Assembly: GCA_019057775.1 (NCBI GenBank)
Contig: JAHLWT010000203.1
Coordinates: 1 to 27,462 of the forward strand
Length of the DNA stretch: 27,462 nt
Source: Promethearchaeota archaeon
Lineage (GTDB): Archaea; Asgardarchaeota; Lokiarchaeia; Sigynarchaeales; SOKP01
Reading direction: 5' to 3'
Part shown: positions 1 to 8,728 of the stretch, in pieces
How positions within the stretch are numbered: position 1 is the stretch's first letter
Layout of the letters: the number at the start of each line of letters is the position of its first letter
Notes under the pieces: generated by a model
The model's database searches: none
Seen by the model: only the letters and a program-made list of their open reading frames with translations
What the model was told of the DNA's origin: nothing
Program-made: the position numbers and the translations under genes

Positions 1-254
1 GCATAAATTTGTCCATCAATTCCTGGCGTATATTTGCCTTTATTTTCCTGCGTGATTCTTCTTACAGCCAAGAGCCTCGCAGAATGTGATCTAACAAGGA
101 GTTTCTGAAGGTTCTTAACCTTCGCCCAGTCCTTATCACGGGTTGCTCGAAAGATTCGTTCTTGAAGCCGTCTTACGTGTCGTCTGGGAATATCCCATTG
201 GATACTATCCCAATCTACCACACGCCCTTTGTTCTGTTCAATGCTTTCACACAT
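1..254 (-). CDS. ltrA: Group II intron reverse transcriptase/maturase, N-terminal part
   Basis: This is a partial gene of 84 codons that continues off the left edge. The protein would reverse-transcribe the intron RNA and help it fold and splice. Visible signs are the N-terminal block typical of group II RTs: DWDSIQW near residue 15, then HVRRLQERIFRA, the LQKLL segment, RLLAVRRITQENKGK, and the RT-0/RT-1 signature YTPGIDG at about residues 75-81. The ATG at 254 is preceded by GGAGGTGAAG (about 274-265), a strong ribosome binding site. The reading frame is intact over all visible codons. Catalytic YADD, maturase and endonuclease domains would lie outside the window. The family call is firm; completeness is unknown. 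Confidence 0.88.
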   Translation of the reverse strand, partial: MCESIEQNKGRVVDWDSIQWDIPRRHVRRLQERIFRATRDKDWAKVKNLQKLLVRSHSARLLAVRRITQENKGKYTPGIDGQIY

Positions 255-565
255 CGTCTAACTTCACCTCCAGTTAAGATTTCTCAATATGTTTCTTTCG
301 TTGAGACCTGCTTAGAAAGTCAGCACCCTTTCGAGTAGGGTATCTCTATAGTTCGTACGTTACTATAGCCCTATCCACACCATTACAGCATGGCTTTCGC
401 TTTTTCCAGCATCCTCTGCCTACTAGACCTTCCCCCTTCCTTACGGTCGGGATACCATTCCACATTCGTGTATGGGGTTTATTAGGTTTACCAAGTTCCT
501 CATGTCCGACTTTCAACAGAGCCCTTAGGGAGGTACTATCCCCCGGTTGCGCGATGGATGACAAA

Positions 566-586
566 GAAATGAAAAAAAACCATTTC
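566..586 (-). other. Candidate EBS1 stem-loop of the group II intron
   Basis: A six-base-pair stem (GAAATG with CATTTC) encloses a loop with eight T at 572-579 on the minus-strand RNA. Six of these can pair with the 5' exon end at 882-887. This is the expected geometry of exon-binding site 1. The low complexity of both partners weakens the call. Confidence 0.45.
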
Positions 587-970
587 TACCTGGCAACACA
601 CCATTTTGGTCTCGGCGTATCAGTTATATTTCGCCGATTTTTAATAACGAGGTTTATCGCACCTTCACTGTCGTTTCCCATAGGCTCTCTGGCTAGCCCA
701 CAGCCCGCTTTATAACTAAGCGCTGACGGTACATTGTCCTTACCGCTTCACACATCATCATTACTAATGATGCATGGGCAAGTAGCCATTATCAGTCATC
801 TCAATACCAGTTTTTGAATATCACCTTTATGTTTCTTTCTTTTCAAGTCCTGTATTCAGACATGAGACTTTCTTGTCGCACTTTTCTTTTTAAATATTAA
901 GTAAATCTCCCTTCTATGAAGTAAAATTTAATTAATTAGCATAATTAAACAATACTACTTATATCAGATA

Positions 971-985
971 AGGAGAGGAAGAAAA
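971..985 (+). promoter_or_regulatory. Ribosome binding site that places the ABC ATPase start at an ATT codon
   Basis: AGGAGAGGAAG (971-981) is a strong Shine-Dalgarno-like purine run. The only codon at a proper distance in the ABC ATPase frame is ATT at 986. The frame has no ATG, GTG or TTG between the upstream stop at 929-931 and the TTG at 1094, which already lies just before Walker A. Confidence 0.6.
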
Positions 986-1807
986 ATTACTGAAAATTAT
1001 GCAATTGTAACTAAAGACCTTACCAAGAAATTTGGAGATATTATTGCTGTTAATAATTTTAATATTAAGATTCCTTATGGACAAACATATGGATTGTTAG
1101 GACCTAACGGTGCGGGTAAAACTACAACTGTACGCATGTTAAATTCAATTATTTCTCCAACTTCAGGAACTGCTGAGGTTGTGGGATTTGATATCATAAC
1201 CCAAAGTAAACAAGTCAAAATAAACTGTGGTTTTTTACCAGAATCCCCCGGATTATATCAAAAGCTAACAGCAAAAGAATTTCTAGAATTTGTAGGTGAA
1301 TTATATTATTTACCTAAAGCACTGATATCATCAAGAATAGAAGAATTATTAGATCTTTTTAATTTGGAAGGACGTGAAAATGATCTTTTAGAGGGATACT
1401 CTAGAGGTATGAAACAAAAAGTGTGCTTATGCGCAGCTTTAATACAGGATCCTAAAATAATCTTTTTGGATGAACCAACTTCTAATTTAGATCCTGCCGC
1501 TGCAAGAATGGTCAAGGATTTAGTATCTGATCTTGCCAAAAAAGCAGATAAGACAATTTTTATTTGTACTCATCTTTTAGATGCTGCTGAAGAACTCTGT
1601 GATCTAATAGGAATAATCGATAAAGGCGTTTTAAAAGTTGAGGGAAGCCCAAGAGAAATAATTGATTCAGTAGGAGCGACTGATTTAGAAGATGCTTACT
1701 TAAAAATTATGGATGTATCGAAAATCGACGATCTATTAGCGTGGAGGGAAGAAACACCAGAAATTGAAAAAGAAGATAAGAAAAAGAAGAAAAAGAAAAG
1801 AAAATAG
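986..1807 (+). CDS. ABC transporter ATP-binding protein (ABC-2/CcmA type exporter)
   Basis: This is the ATPase subunit that powers the permease encoded next. From the ATT at 986 it has 273 residues, the full length for the family. It opens with YAIVTKDLTKKFG, the usual first strand and A-loop region. Walker A GPNGAGKTT lies at residues 39-47, a signature-like YSRGMKQK at 138-145, Walker B IIFLDEP at 158-164, and the H-loop histidine at 196. Starting at the TTG at 1094 would delete the first 36 residues and leave Walker A at the N-terminus, so that start is rejected. The C-terminus ends in a run of lysines after an acidic stretch, an unusual basic tail. The permease start follows after 46 bases, so the two are likely one operon. 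The exported substrate is not evident. Confidence 0.85.
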   Translation: MTENYAIVTKDLTKKFGDIIAVNNFNIKIPYGQTYGLLGPNGAGKTTTVRMLNSIISPTSGTAEVVGFDIITQSKQVKINCGFLPESPGLYQKLTAKEFLEFVGELYYLPKALISSRIEELLDLFNLEGRENDLLEGYSRGMKQKVCLCAALIQDPKIIFLDEPTSNLDPAAARMVKDLVSDLAKKADKTIFICTHLLDAAEELCDLIGIIDKGVLKVEGSPREIIDSVGATDLEDAYLKIMDVSKIDDLLAWREETPEIEKEDKKKKKKKRK

Positions 1808-1853
1808 AATTATTATTTTTCAAATATTATCTTGAAAAAATAGTTGAGTGTTG

Positions 1854-3521
1854 ATGAAGCATAAAACAGAGTTGATCGATACATTACAGAAGCAGCCTAG
1901 TCTCTGGAAAGTAATTGCTAAAACAGAACTAAAACGAAAAACTAGTGGTGTAAGAGGTCATCGAGTTAGGTTCTTTTTTATTGTATATATAATTCTAATT
2001 CTATGGGCCTTTCTTTTAGCGCCTTACCTCTTTAACCTAATAACCTCAGGTTTTTTGTCCATGTTATTAGAATTTATGCTGTTGTCGGATATTATAACCG
2101 GTCTGGGATTAATCATGGAATTCATATTGATGATGTTTTTTCTGATGATTATGATGTACCCACTACAAAATATTAATCGTAAGGCTGAAATTGGTTATAA
2201 AGAAATAGTTTTAGCATCTCCAGTTAAAAGTGGTGATATATTCCTTGGAGAATATATAGGTAAATTACCAATCTACATAGTTTTTATATTGATATTTGCG
2301 CCTATAATGATGGGAATAATTAATCCGATAATGAACCTGAACCCCTTTCAATTTCTCATAATTTATCTTTCTATAATAGGTCTTGTGGTTTTCGCTGCTT
2401 TAGTAGGGACAATTTTTGCACTATGGATTGAACATAAAATAGCTAAGAGTGAGAAGTCAAGAGATTTAAGTAAGGCCCTAGAGTGGATACTTGTTATTAT
2501 AATGGTCATAATCATGTATTCCTTGATATTTTTGTTTAATCACCTCATGAGTCATCCGGAATTAAAGAATTTTTTCATGGTTTACCCCTCTCTATGGTTT
2601 TCTAACATTATTTTGTATGTAATCGAACCCGTGTTAATTGAAACTTATGTTTTAAATATATGGTTAAGTATTATTATCACTATTGTCGTGCCACTCTTTG
2701 TCTTATTTATAGCATTTAAAAAAGCAGATGTCTTTTTTTCTTTAGAGAGTGGTATTGAAAAAATCTCTTCAATTATCGAAAAAGAAAACAAGCTTTATGG
2801 GTTTATTAGGAAAATCTCAGAACAAAAATGGGAAGGTTTAATTATTACTCAATTCAAGGGCTTCTTTAGAAAGAAGGAAAATATCATGAAAATTGTTTAC
2901 GTAGTTGCTATTGTTGTGATAGAAGCAATCATGTTTACATTTATGGGAGAAGACGATGGTTTTGATATTTTCGGGCAAACGTTGCAAATGATACTGCTAA
3001 TTTTGATTGTAGGTATGATGATGGGGATTATGATTGGTAATACTATTTTTATTGGAAGTAAAGACCTTCTCTGGGTTTATAAGAGAAGTCCTAGGGGTGT
3101 TTCAGCTCTTATATACTCCTATCTTAGGATGATAATAATTTTAATAATATTTCTTGATATAGGATTTACTATTATATTCTCTCTTCTTTTTAAATATAAT
3201 AGCTCTTTAGTGATCTTTTTCTTTATCTTATTTCTTGTTCATGGAACGATATCTATCTCACAAGCAGTTGGAATACAATGTCTCAATCCTGCATTTGAAG
3301 AGAAAGGGGGGGATATGATGTTAAATAATGGGTTGTTTATTGGTCTTAGCATCGGTATCATCATTCTAAATATTATTTTTGAGATCATGGTAACTACTCG
3401 TTTGAGCCTTTCACTTGAGTTAATGTTAATCATCCAAGCATTACCATTAATACTAATTGGATTAGGAACGGGATTTCTATTACTATATTTTGGCATTAGA
3501 AAATTAAAGAAAATTGAGTAA
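1854..3521 (+). CDS. ABC transporter permease, multi-spanning
   Basis: This is a membrane protein of about 555 residues with roughly twelve hydrophobic segments, in two groups separated by a charged cytoplasmic stretch (about residues 295-345, rich in K and E). It follows the ATPase gene directly and has the layout of ABC-2-like exporter permeases with two fused halves. A cytoplasmic N-terminus with KTELKRKTSG precedes the first membrane helix. An alternative GTG start exists two codons upstream at 1848; the ATG at 1854 is preferred because it is the standard codon and the GAGTG before it could act as a weak ribosome binding site. The gene ends 43 bases before the end of the convergent histidine kinase gene. 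Sequence alone does not identify the substrate. Confidence 0.8.
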   Translation: MKHKTELIDTLQKQPSLWKVIAKTELKRKTSGVRGHRVRFFFIVYIILILWAFLLAPYLFNLITSGFLSMLLEFMLLSDIITGLGLIMEFILMMFFLMIMMYPLQNINRKAEIGYKEIVLASPVKSGDIFLGEYIGKLPIYIVFILIFAPIMMGIINPIMNLNPFQFLIIYLSIIGLVVFAALVGTIFALWIEHKIAKSEKSRDLSKALEWILVIIMVIIMYSLIFLFNHLMSHPELKNFFMVYPSLWFSNIILYVIEPVLIETYVLNIWLSIIITIVVPLFVLFIAFKKADVFFSLESGIEKISSIIEKENKLYGFIRKISEQKWEGLIITQFKGFFRKKENIMKIVYVVAIVVIEAIMFTFMGEDDGFDIFGQTLQMILLILIVGMMMGIMIGNTIFIGSKDLLWVYKRSPRGVSALIYSYLRMIIILIIFLDIGFTIIFSLLFKYNSSLVIFFFILFLVHGTISISQAVGIQCLNPAFEEKGGDMMLNNGLFIGLSIGIIILNIIFEIMVTTRLSLSLELMLIIQALPLILIGLGTGFLLLYFGIRKLKKIE

Positions 3522-3564
3522 AATTATAAACCCTTCATTCATTCTTTTTAAAATTGAAAAGCGA

Positions 3565-6500
3565 TTATATCGCCTCAGGAATTAATACTACAAAATTGCT
3601 TCCTTGAGTATAATCCCCCTCAACAATATCTTCAACCCATATTTTACCATTGTAGGACTTTATCAATTTCTTTACCAGTGTTAAACCAAAACCCATTCCC
3701 TTTGTTCCCTTTTCTTTCTTATAGCCCTTTTTAAAAATTATTTCTTTTTTCTCATCCATAATTCCTATTCCATTATCGATGAATTCTATTTTAAAATAAT
3801 TCTTACCTTTTTCAATTTTTCTTGAAATTTTTGTTTGGATTTTCACAATTGGGGAATCATTGTATTTTACAGCGTTATTTAATAAGTTTTCAAAGACATC
3901 TAATAACAATTCGTTTGCTAATACTATTGGTTTTTTAATAAAGTAATCCTCATCAATTTTTATGGTTCTTTCTTGAAAACTCTCTTGAATATATTTCTTT
4001 GCTTTATTCATTATTTCCCGAACATTTATTTCTTTTAATCTAACATCTTTTCCATCTTCTAATTGAGACAATTTTTGTACATTTGAAACTAAAAGTGCTC
4101 CTTTGATAACTTGATCTTTAATAATATTTATCATCAAGTGTTTTTCTATTAGTTTAGTACTATCTTTTTCGTAGAGTAAATACAATTCAGAAGCTCCTTT
4201 TATGCCATTGAGAATATTGTTGATGTCGTGAGCAAATAAATCTTTATAAAAATTAGCTTCCTTAGAAGACTTATGAGCCTGCTTTTCAGATTCTTCTAAT
4301 TTAGATTGTATCTCTTTTAAGGGAGTGATATCTAAAAATGCTTCCAATAAAAGATTATCGCTACCAAGTCTAATTGGGATAACAGATTTCAAAATCGGTA
4401 TTCGGTTACCAACTTTGTTTATAATACATCTTTCAGAATCATCTATGTTTTTATTCAAATCTATTATTGGACAAAGTTTCTTTTCTGCAACACAAACATG
4501 ATTATAACAATATTGATCTAGAATTTCTTCCTCAGAATCTATCCCTAATAATTTAAGGGCGACTTTATTAACCATTTTCATTTTTTTATCATACCCAATT
4601 AGAAAGATTCCAACTGGTAATGATTCTAGCATTAATTTTGTTGTTTCTAGAGTTTCTATTAATTGTTGTTCAACTCTAGTACGTAGCAATGCTTCTATCA
4701 TTGCCACAGCTAAAGTTTCAATTGCTTCAAGATCATACTGAGTAAAACCACCTTCTTTATTTCCTAAGCCGATCTGTCCAATAATCTCACCTTTATATAT
4801 AAATGGAACTACAAGCAAGGAAGTTATTATAGGGTGGCCTTCAGGTGTTCCTACACTATCAGGATGATTGGATGGATTATTAAAAATACGAGATTTACCA
4901 TCTACTAATGGTAAGAATAGCATCCCGCGAATCTCCATTCCCTTGATCAACCTTGTGGCTGTTGATCCTGGCATTGTGCATTCATCCCAACCTGGATTGC
5001 TAATAGCAAGCGTATCAAAACTACCCTCACTGTTTACCTCACCAAAAAAACCAAATTTAGCACCAGATAATTCTTGGGCTACATCAAGGCATGTTTTACC
5101 TAATTCTTCTTCACTTTCACATGTTAACGCTTTATTAAATACTTCATTTATTGCTTTCATAATGTTAGTTTTCTGTATCTCTTTTTCTTCTGCTTTTTTA
5201 CGCTCAGTGATATCAGTATGTACTGAGACAAAAACTCTTCCATACTCTGGATGATCGAAGAGTGACACATTAGCATAGCACCAAAAGTGAGTACCATCTT
5301 TCTTTATATTTTTAACTTCTCCATGCCATTCTCCCGTTTCTCTCAAGATTTCCATAATTTCTTCTTTTGTTCCCTCAGGAGTCTTATTAGTTGGCGCATT
5401 TACAATTGCGACATCTTTTCCAATCATTTCGTCGGGATCATAACCAAACATCTCCTCAAATCTGGGATTTGTAAAGACAATTATTCCATCATCCAACCTA
5501 ATAAGATATACACCTTCAGATAAATTTGTCATGATTTCACTATGTAATCGTATTTCAGTCTCTTTCTTCTTACGCTCGGTGATGTTTCTAGCAATTATTC
5601 CAAGTCCGTTTAATACTTTGAAAGCAGTCAGGGAAATATAAAGGTTTCCAAATTTGGGATGAGAGATAAATTCTTCAACAAAGAAAGGTTTTCCAGTTTT
5701 TATAACTTCCAAATACTCATCGTATCTGCCCTTTTTCTTAACATCAGGCGACAATTCTACGATATTTTTTCCTATTATATCTTCTTTCTTAGTTCCCACT
5801 GGAAAACGCTTAATTCCAATAATATTGATATCAATTAGATTTAAATCTGAATCGTAGAGCATAAAAGTATTTGGTGCTGATTCCATAAATATTTTTAATC
5901 TTTCTTCGGATTCCTTTAACTCCTTCGTTCTTTCTTCTATTTTATTTTCTAATTCCAAATTTAGTTTTTTCAATTTTTCTTCCGCGTCTTTCTTAGCTAT
6001 AGTCATTTCTAAACGATTAGCTATATCATTTAGTAAATGTGTTTCCTCAACAGCGAATATGTTTTCCTCAAGATAATATACATATATCTCTAAACTATTT
6101 CCAACAACAGTAATACTTGTTGACAAGTCCCAAGAAGTTTCTTTAAAATTAGTCGTTCTATATATTTGTTCTTTGTACTTTATTTCTGCGCATATTATCT
6201 CTGGAAATTGCATAGAAGGAGGAATTAATTTAAGCGTTCCCCGAAGTAACTCATCAGTAGTAATATTCGGTTTTATAGCTAAGTCAGATATTCCATATAA
6301 ACAAATAAGTTCTTTTATCCGTTCCTTTTGCTTAAATTCAGATTTTTTTAAATTTTCTTCTAATTCTTTTTTCTTAGTAATATCTTCTGTATGAACTAAT
6401 ACTAAATCAGGAGGTATAAACCCATATTTTACTGATAAGTATTTGCGTTCATCAACAGTTTGATATTCATTATCCATTTCTCTAGAAATGGATTTTTTCT

Positions 6501-6741
6501 CCTTTAAACATATATAAAGATCTTCGACGATATCTGGTCTATCTTTGTAAAGATCTTTTGCTTTTATTCCTAAATAGCTTGCTATGTTTTCTTGAGCAAA
6601 TTCTTCAGCAGCCGAATTAAAATCTAATAGGATTAAATTTTCATCAATAAACTGCCAAATATAAGTCGGCATAGGAATGCCGTTGAAAAGTGCTTTAATG
6701 CCTTCTCTCGATTTTAACAAAACAGTTTCTATATCAGTCAT
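3565..6741 (-). CDS. Soluble multi-PAS/GAF sensor histidine kinase
   Basis: This is a large cytoplasmic sensor kinase of 1058 residues with no membrane segment. Order of domains (approximate): PAS 14-125, GAF-like 140-240, coiled coil 250-285, PAS 285-390, PAS 403-515, GAF 527-695, PAS 700-808, then the kinase core. The H-box is FAHDINNIL with the phosphorylated His near 838. The N-box (ENLLNN), G1 box (DNGIGI) and G2 box (GMGFGLTLVKKL) are all present. The fourth PAS carries a cysteine cluster (C745, C750, C757, plus C772), as in a PAS subtype that may bind metal or sense redox state. The start is ATG 6741, with AAGGGA seven to twelve bases upstream. In-frame ATG 6762 and TTG 6819 are possible but lack such a site. 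No response regulator lies nearby, so the partner and signal are unknown. Confidence 0.88.
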   Translation of the reverse strand: MTDIETVLLKSREGIKALFNGIPMPTYIWQFIDENLILLDFNSAAEEFAQENIASYLGIKAKDLYKDRPDIVEDLYICLKEKKSISREMDNEYQTVDERKYLSVKYGFIPPDLVLVHTEDITKKKELEENLKKSEFKQKERIKELICLYGISDLAIKPNITTDELLRGTLKLIPPSMQFPEIICAEIKYKEQIYRTTNFKETSWDLSTSITVVGNSLEIYVYYLEENIFAVEETHLLNDIANRLEMTIAKKDAEEKLKKLNLELENKIEERTKELKESEERLKIFMESAPNTFMLYDSDLNLIDINIIGIKRFPVGTKKEDIIGKNIVELSPDVKKKGRYDEYLEVIKTGKPFFVEEFISHPKFGNLYISLTAFKVLNGLGIIARNITERKKKETEIRLHSEIMTNLSEGVYLIRLDDGIIVFTNPRFEEMFGYDPDEMIGKDVAIVNAPTNKTPEGTKEEIMEILRETGEWHGEVKNIKKDGTHFWCYANVSLFDHPEYGRVFVSVHTDITERKKAEEKEIQKTNIMKAINEVFNKALTCESEEELGKTCLDVAQELSGAKFGFFGEVNSEGSFDTLAISNPGWDECTMPGSTATRLIKGMEIRGMLFLPLVDGKSRIFNNPSNHPDSVGTPEGHPIITSLLVVPFIYKGEIIGQIGLGNKEGGFTQYDLEAIETLAVAMIEALLRTRVEQQLIETLETTKLMLESLPVGIFLIGYDKKMKMVNKVALKLLGIDSEEEILDQYCYNHVCVAEKKLCPIIDLNKNIDDSERCIINKVGNRIPILKSVIPIRLGSDNLLLEAFLDITPLKEIQSKLEESEKQAHKSSKEANFYKDLFAHDINNILNGIKGASELYLLYEKDSTKLIEKHLMINIIKDQVIKGALLVSNVQKLSQLEDGKDVRLKEINVREIMNKAKKYIQESFQERTIKIDEDYFIKKPIVLANELLLDVFENLLNNAVKYNDSPIVKIQTKISRKIEKGKNYFKIEFIDNGIGIMDEKKEIIFKKGYKKEKGTKGMGFGLTLVKKLIKSYNGKIWVEDIVEGDYTQGSNFVVLIPEAI

Positions 6742-6839
6742 TATTTTTCCCTTTTTATTCATAATTCTTAACAAATAGAGAATGAGTCTTATAATAACAG
6801 AACTCTTATAATACGACAAATCTGTAACAGAAGTGTCCC

Positions 6840-6866
6840 AAAACTATATATTTTAAATCTTTATTT
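6840..6866 (-). promoter_or_regulatory. Possible TATA-box region for the histidine kinase
   Basis: On the minus strand an A/T-only tract (AGATTTAAAATATATAG) lies about 100 bases upstream of the kinase start, in the 164-base gap after the flavoprotein gene. It would allow separate transcription of the kinase. It is a sequence-resemblance call only, in an AT-rich genome. Confidence 0.25.
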
Positions 6867-6905
6867 ATAGTTTACGCTACAATTTGTGGTAAGAAAAGTA
6901 GATTT

Positions 6906-8723
6906 TTATTTGGAATAAGTTCCGAATTGCGGAAATGATTTTAAGTCTGAAGACCTAAAAATGGGACCAGTTTTACAAATAGAAACATCATTATTTTTCC
7001 CAATACAACAAGAACCGCACAAACCCACTCCACATTTCATTTTTCTCTCTAATGATGCTTGCACTTTTATGTTCTTTAACTCTGCTATCTCTAAAACTTT
7101 TTTCATCATAACCTCAGGACCACACGTAATAATCAAATCAATAGAATTGTGTGTAAGTATCTCCTCTATCGTATCTGTTACAAAACATTTTTTTCCTACA
7201 GAGCCATCGTCCGCACTGCACATGGTATTTGGTATAAGCTCAAGTAATCTATCAGCAAAAATCAGTGATGCTTTATCTGTTGCCCCAATAGTAACTGTCA
7301 CATTTTTCTTATTTTGTTTTAGTGGTTCAATTAATGATGTTAATGCTGCGATACCCATCCCTCCACCAACAATAAGGATATTATTAGCATCTTCATAATT
7401 CCAATAATTACCAAATGGTCCCCTAATCCCTATGCTATCCCCTTTCTTCAGTTCGAACAATTTTGCTGTTCCTTCTCCTACTTTTTGGACGGTAATTTCT
7501 ATCAAATTTTCCTCTACATTAGAAATCGACATTGGGAAGAAATCTATGTCTGGAAGCCATAATATAACAAACATTCCTGGCTTATATGCTCTTGCGATTC
7601 TTTCATTTCGAATAATAAAACTCTTGATTTCAGTGGATTGATTGATAATCGATTCAATCTTTACGATATCTGTTTTTTTCCTTGTGATATCTAATACTAA
7701 TTCTTCAACATCTTTTGAAAGGTGTTTTTCCTCAAAAATTCCTTTTTGTAATACCATATCATAAATGTTCTTTCCTCTCTCTGTTCTAATAATCATGGTT
7801 CTCCACCCATCTTCACTTCCTATATTTCCTACAGAAATATCTGCAAATGAAGCTGTATAATCTGAGCATGAAAAACAAGAGTTTCTAATTGCTTTATCAT
7901 AAATAAAATTGAGTGGAATTTCCGTCTTACCATTCTTAGTAAGGATTTTCATATTAAACTTGTTTTTATCAGTGGCAACTTTTATTATCTCTTTGTTGTT
8001 TATCCCGTATTCTTTAAAACAATTTGTTAAGCTCTGATTATAGAAAGTTCCAAAACAAAAAGTCCCAATTGTCAATGAAACTAAATCAAAGGCTTCAAAA
8101 TCAAATCCAGGATGATTTTGTAATTTTTTCAAAGCTTGTATTTGACAAGGAGTACCAACAACGGCAATATCCGTATATTCTTTATTGATTGCTTGCCCCA
8201 CTAAAGAGAGAGTCGGACTTTGAGTTGGTTTATAACCTACACCTCTAAATAATTCATTACGATTAGTTCCGAGCATTGGAAAAGGTCTAAATTCTTCATC
8301 CTTATCAGTTATTATAGAACAATCAATTAAACCTTCTTCCATTACTATAGATAATAATGCAGTCAATGGACCGGCTTCTATTGGAAGCTTTTCCCTAGCT
8401 GAATCTGTGAGCTTAACAGTAACTATATCAATATAGTGCCCAAGGATTTTATCTTGGTTCTTTCCGAATACCCATTTATCTAACAATGACAGTGGAATTT
8501 GCTCTATTCCTGTTTTAGGACAAAGATTGTAACATAAACCAAAGCCATCTCGGCATGTATTTACATCTTGACAAGAACCATCTTCAATAGGTACTTCTTT
8601 TTCAAAATCAAACTTAATATTCGCACAAAATGCTCCGCACGCCCCACAGTAAACACATTTTCCTTTCTTAATGATTTCAGAATCTAATTCAATCCATCCC
8701 TTTTTTATTTTGTCTATATACAT
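6906..8723 (-). CDS. FrhB/FdhB-like iron-sulfur flavoprotein fused to a PyrK-like FAD/[2Fe-2S] reductase
   Basis: This 605-residue protein joins two electron-transfer modules. The N-terminal half is FrhB/FdhB-like (F420-reducing hydrogenase beta family). It has CVYCGACGAFC (C23, C26, C29, C33) and a second Cys group at C51, C57, C64, C68, followed by GTPCQIQAL and a CFSCSDYT motif. The C-terminal half (from about residue 355) resembles PyrK, the dihydroorotate dehydrogenase electron-transfer subunit. It has a FAD-binding FPMSISN segment, an NAD-domain loop VGGGMGIAAL, and a [2Fe-2S] motif CX4CX2CX10C (C564, C569, C572, C583). It is the last gene of the kor operon. The ATG at 8723 is chosen because GGAGTGAAGG sits just upstream; GTG 8732 is the alternative. 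It probably moves electrons between ferredoxin and a nicotinamide or deazaflavin, but the true acceptor is unknown. Confidence 0.8.
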   Translation of the reverse strand: MYIDKIKKGWIELDSEIIKKGKCVYCGACGAFCANIKFDFEKEVPIEDGSCQDVNTCRDGFGLCYNLCPKTGIEQIPLSLLDKWVFGKNQDKILGHYIDIVTVKLTDSAREKLPIEAGPLTALLSIVMEEGLIDCSIITDKDEEFRPFPMLGTNRNELFRGVGYKPTQSPTLSLVGQAINKEYTDIAVVGTPCQIQALKKLQNHPGFDFEAFDLVSLTIGTFCFGTFYNQSLTNCFKEYGINNKEIIKVATDKNKFNMKILTKNGKTEIPLNFIYDKAIRNSCFSCSDYTASFADISVGNIGSEDGWRTMIIRTERGKNIYDMVLQKGIFEEKHLSKDVEELVLDITRKKTDIVKIESIINQSTEIKSFIIRNERIARAYKPGMFVILWLPDIDFFPMSISNVEENLIEITVQKVGEGTAKLFELKKGDSIGIRGPFGNYWNYEDANNILIVGGGMGIAALTSLIEPLKQNKKNVTVTIGATDKASLIFADRLLELIPNTMCSADDGSVGKKCFVTDTIEEILTHNSIDLIITCGPEVMMKKVLEIAELKNIKVQASLERKMKCGVGLCGSCCIGKNNDVSICKTGPIFRSSDLKSFPQFGTYSK

Positions 8724-8728
8724 TTCCT

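Larger units (their letters stand above)
1..881 (-). mobile_element. Group II intron, 5' portion (truncated at window edge)
   Basis: This is a self-splicing retroelement read on the minus strand. The 5' end is GTGCGAC, the usual group II start, with its first base at 881. Further in are the domain I landmark GAGCCTATGGGAAACGA (about 685-670) and many short paired elements leading to an encoded reverse transcriptase that starts at 254. A hairpin with stem GAAATG/CATTTC (566-571 with 581-586) exposes a loop of eight T. This loop can pair with the last six bases of the 5' exon (AGAAAA, 887-882) with one G.U pair, which fits EBS1-IBS1. The 3' part (rest of the RT, domains V and VI) lies outside the window, so activity cannot be judged. 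The element sits in an AT-rich intergenic region, pointing away from the ABC transporter genes. The 255-881 stretch holds structured intron RNA and no other supported gene. Confidence 0.85.

Noticed and set aside
346..564. Minus-strand open frame of 72 codons at the left end
   Set aside because: It overlaps structured domain RNA of the group II intron and has no recognisable protein features; the RT gene is the real frame.
1..881. A ribosomal RNA gene on the minus strand
   Set aside because: The structured RNA looked rRNA-like at first, but the GTGCG end, the domain I landmark and the RT reading frame identify a group II intron.
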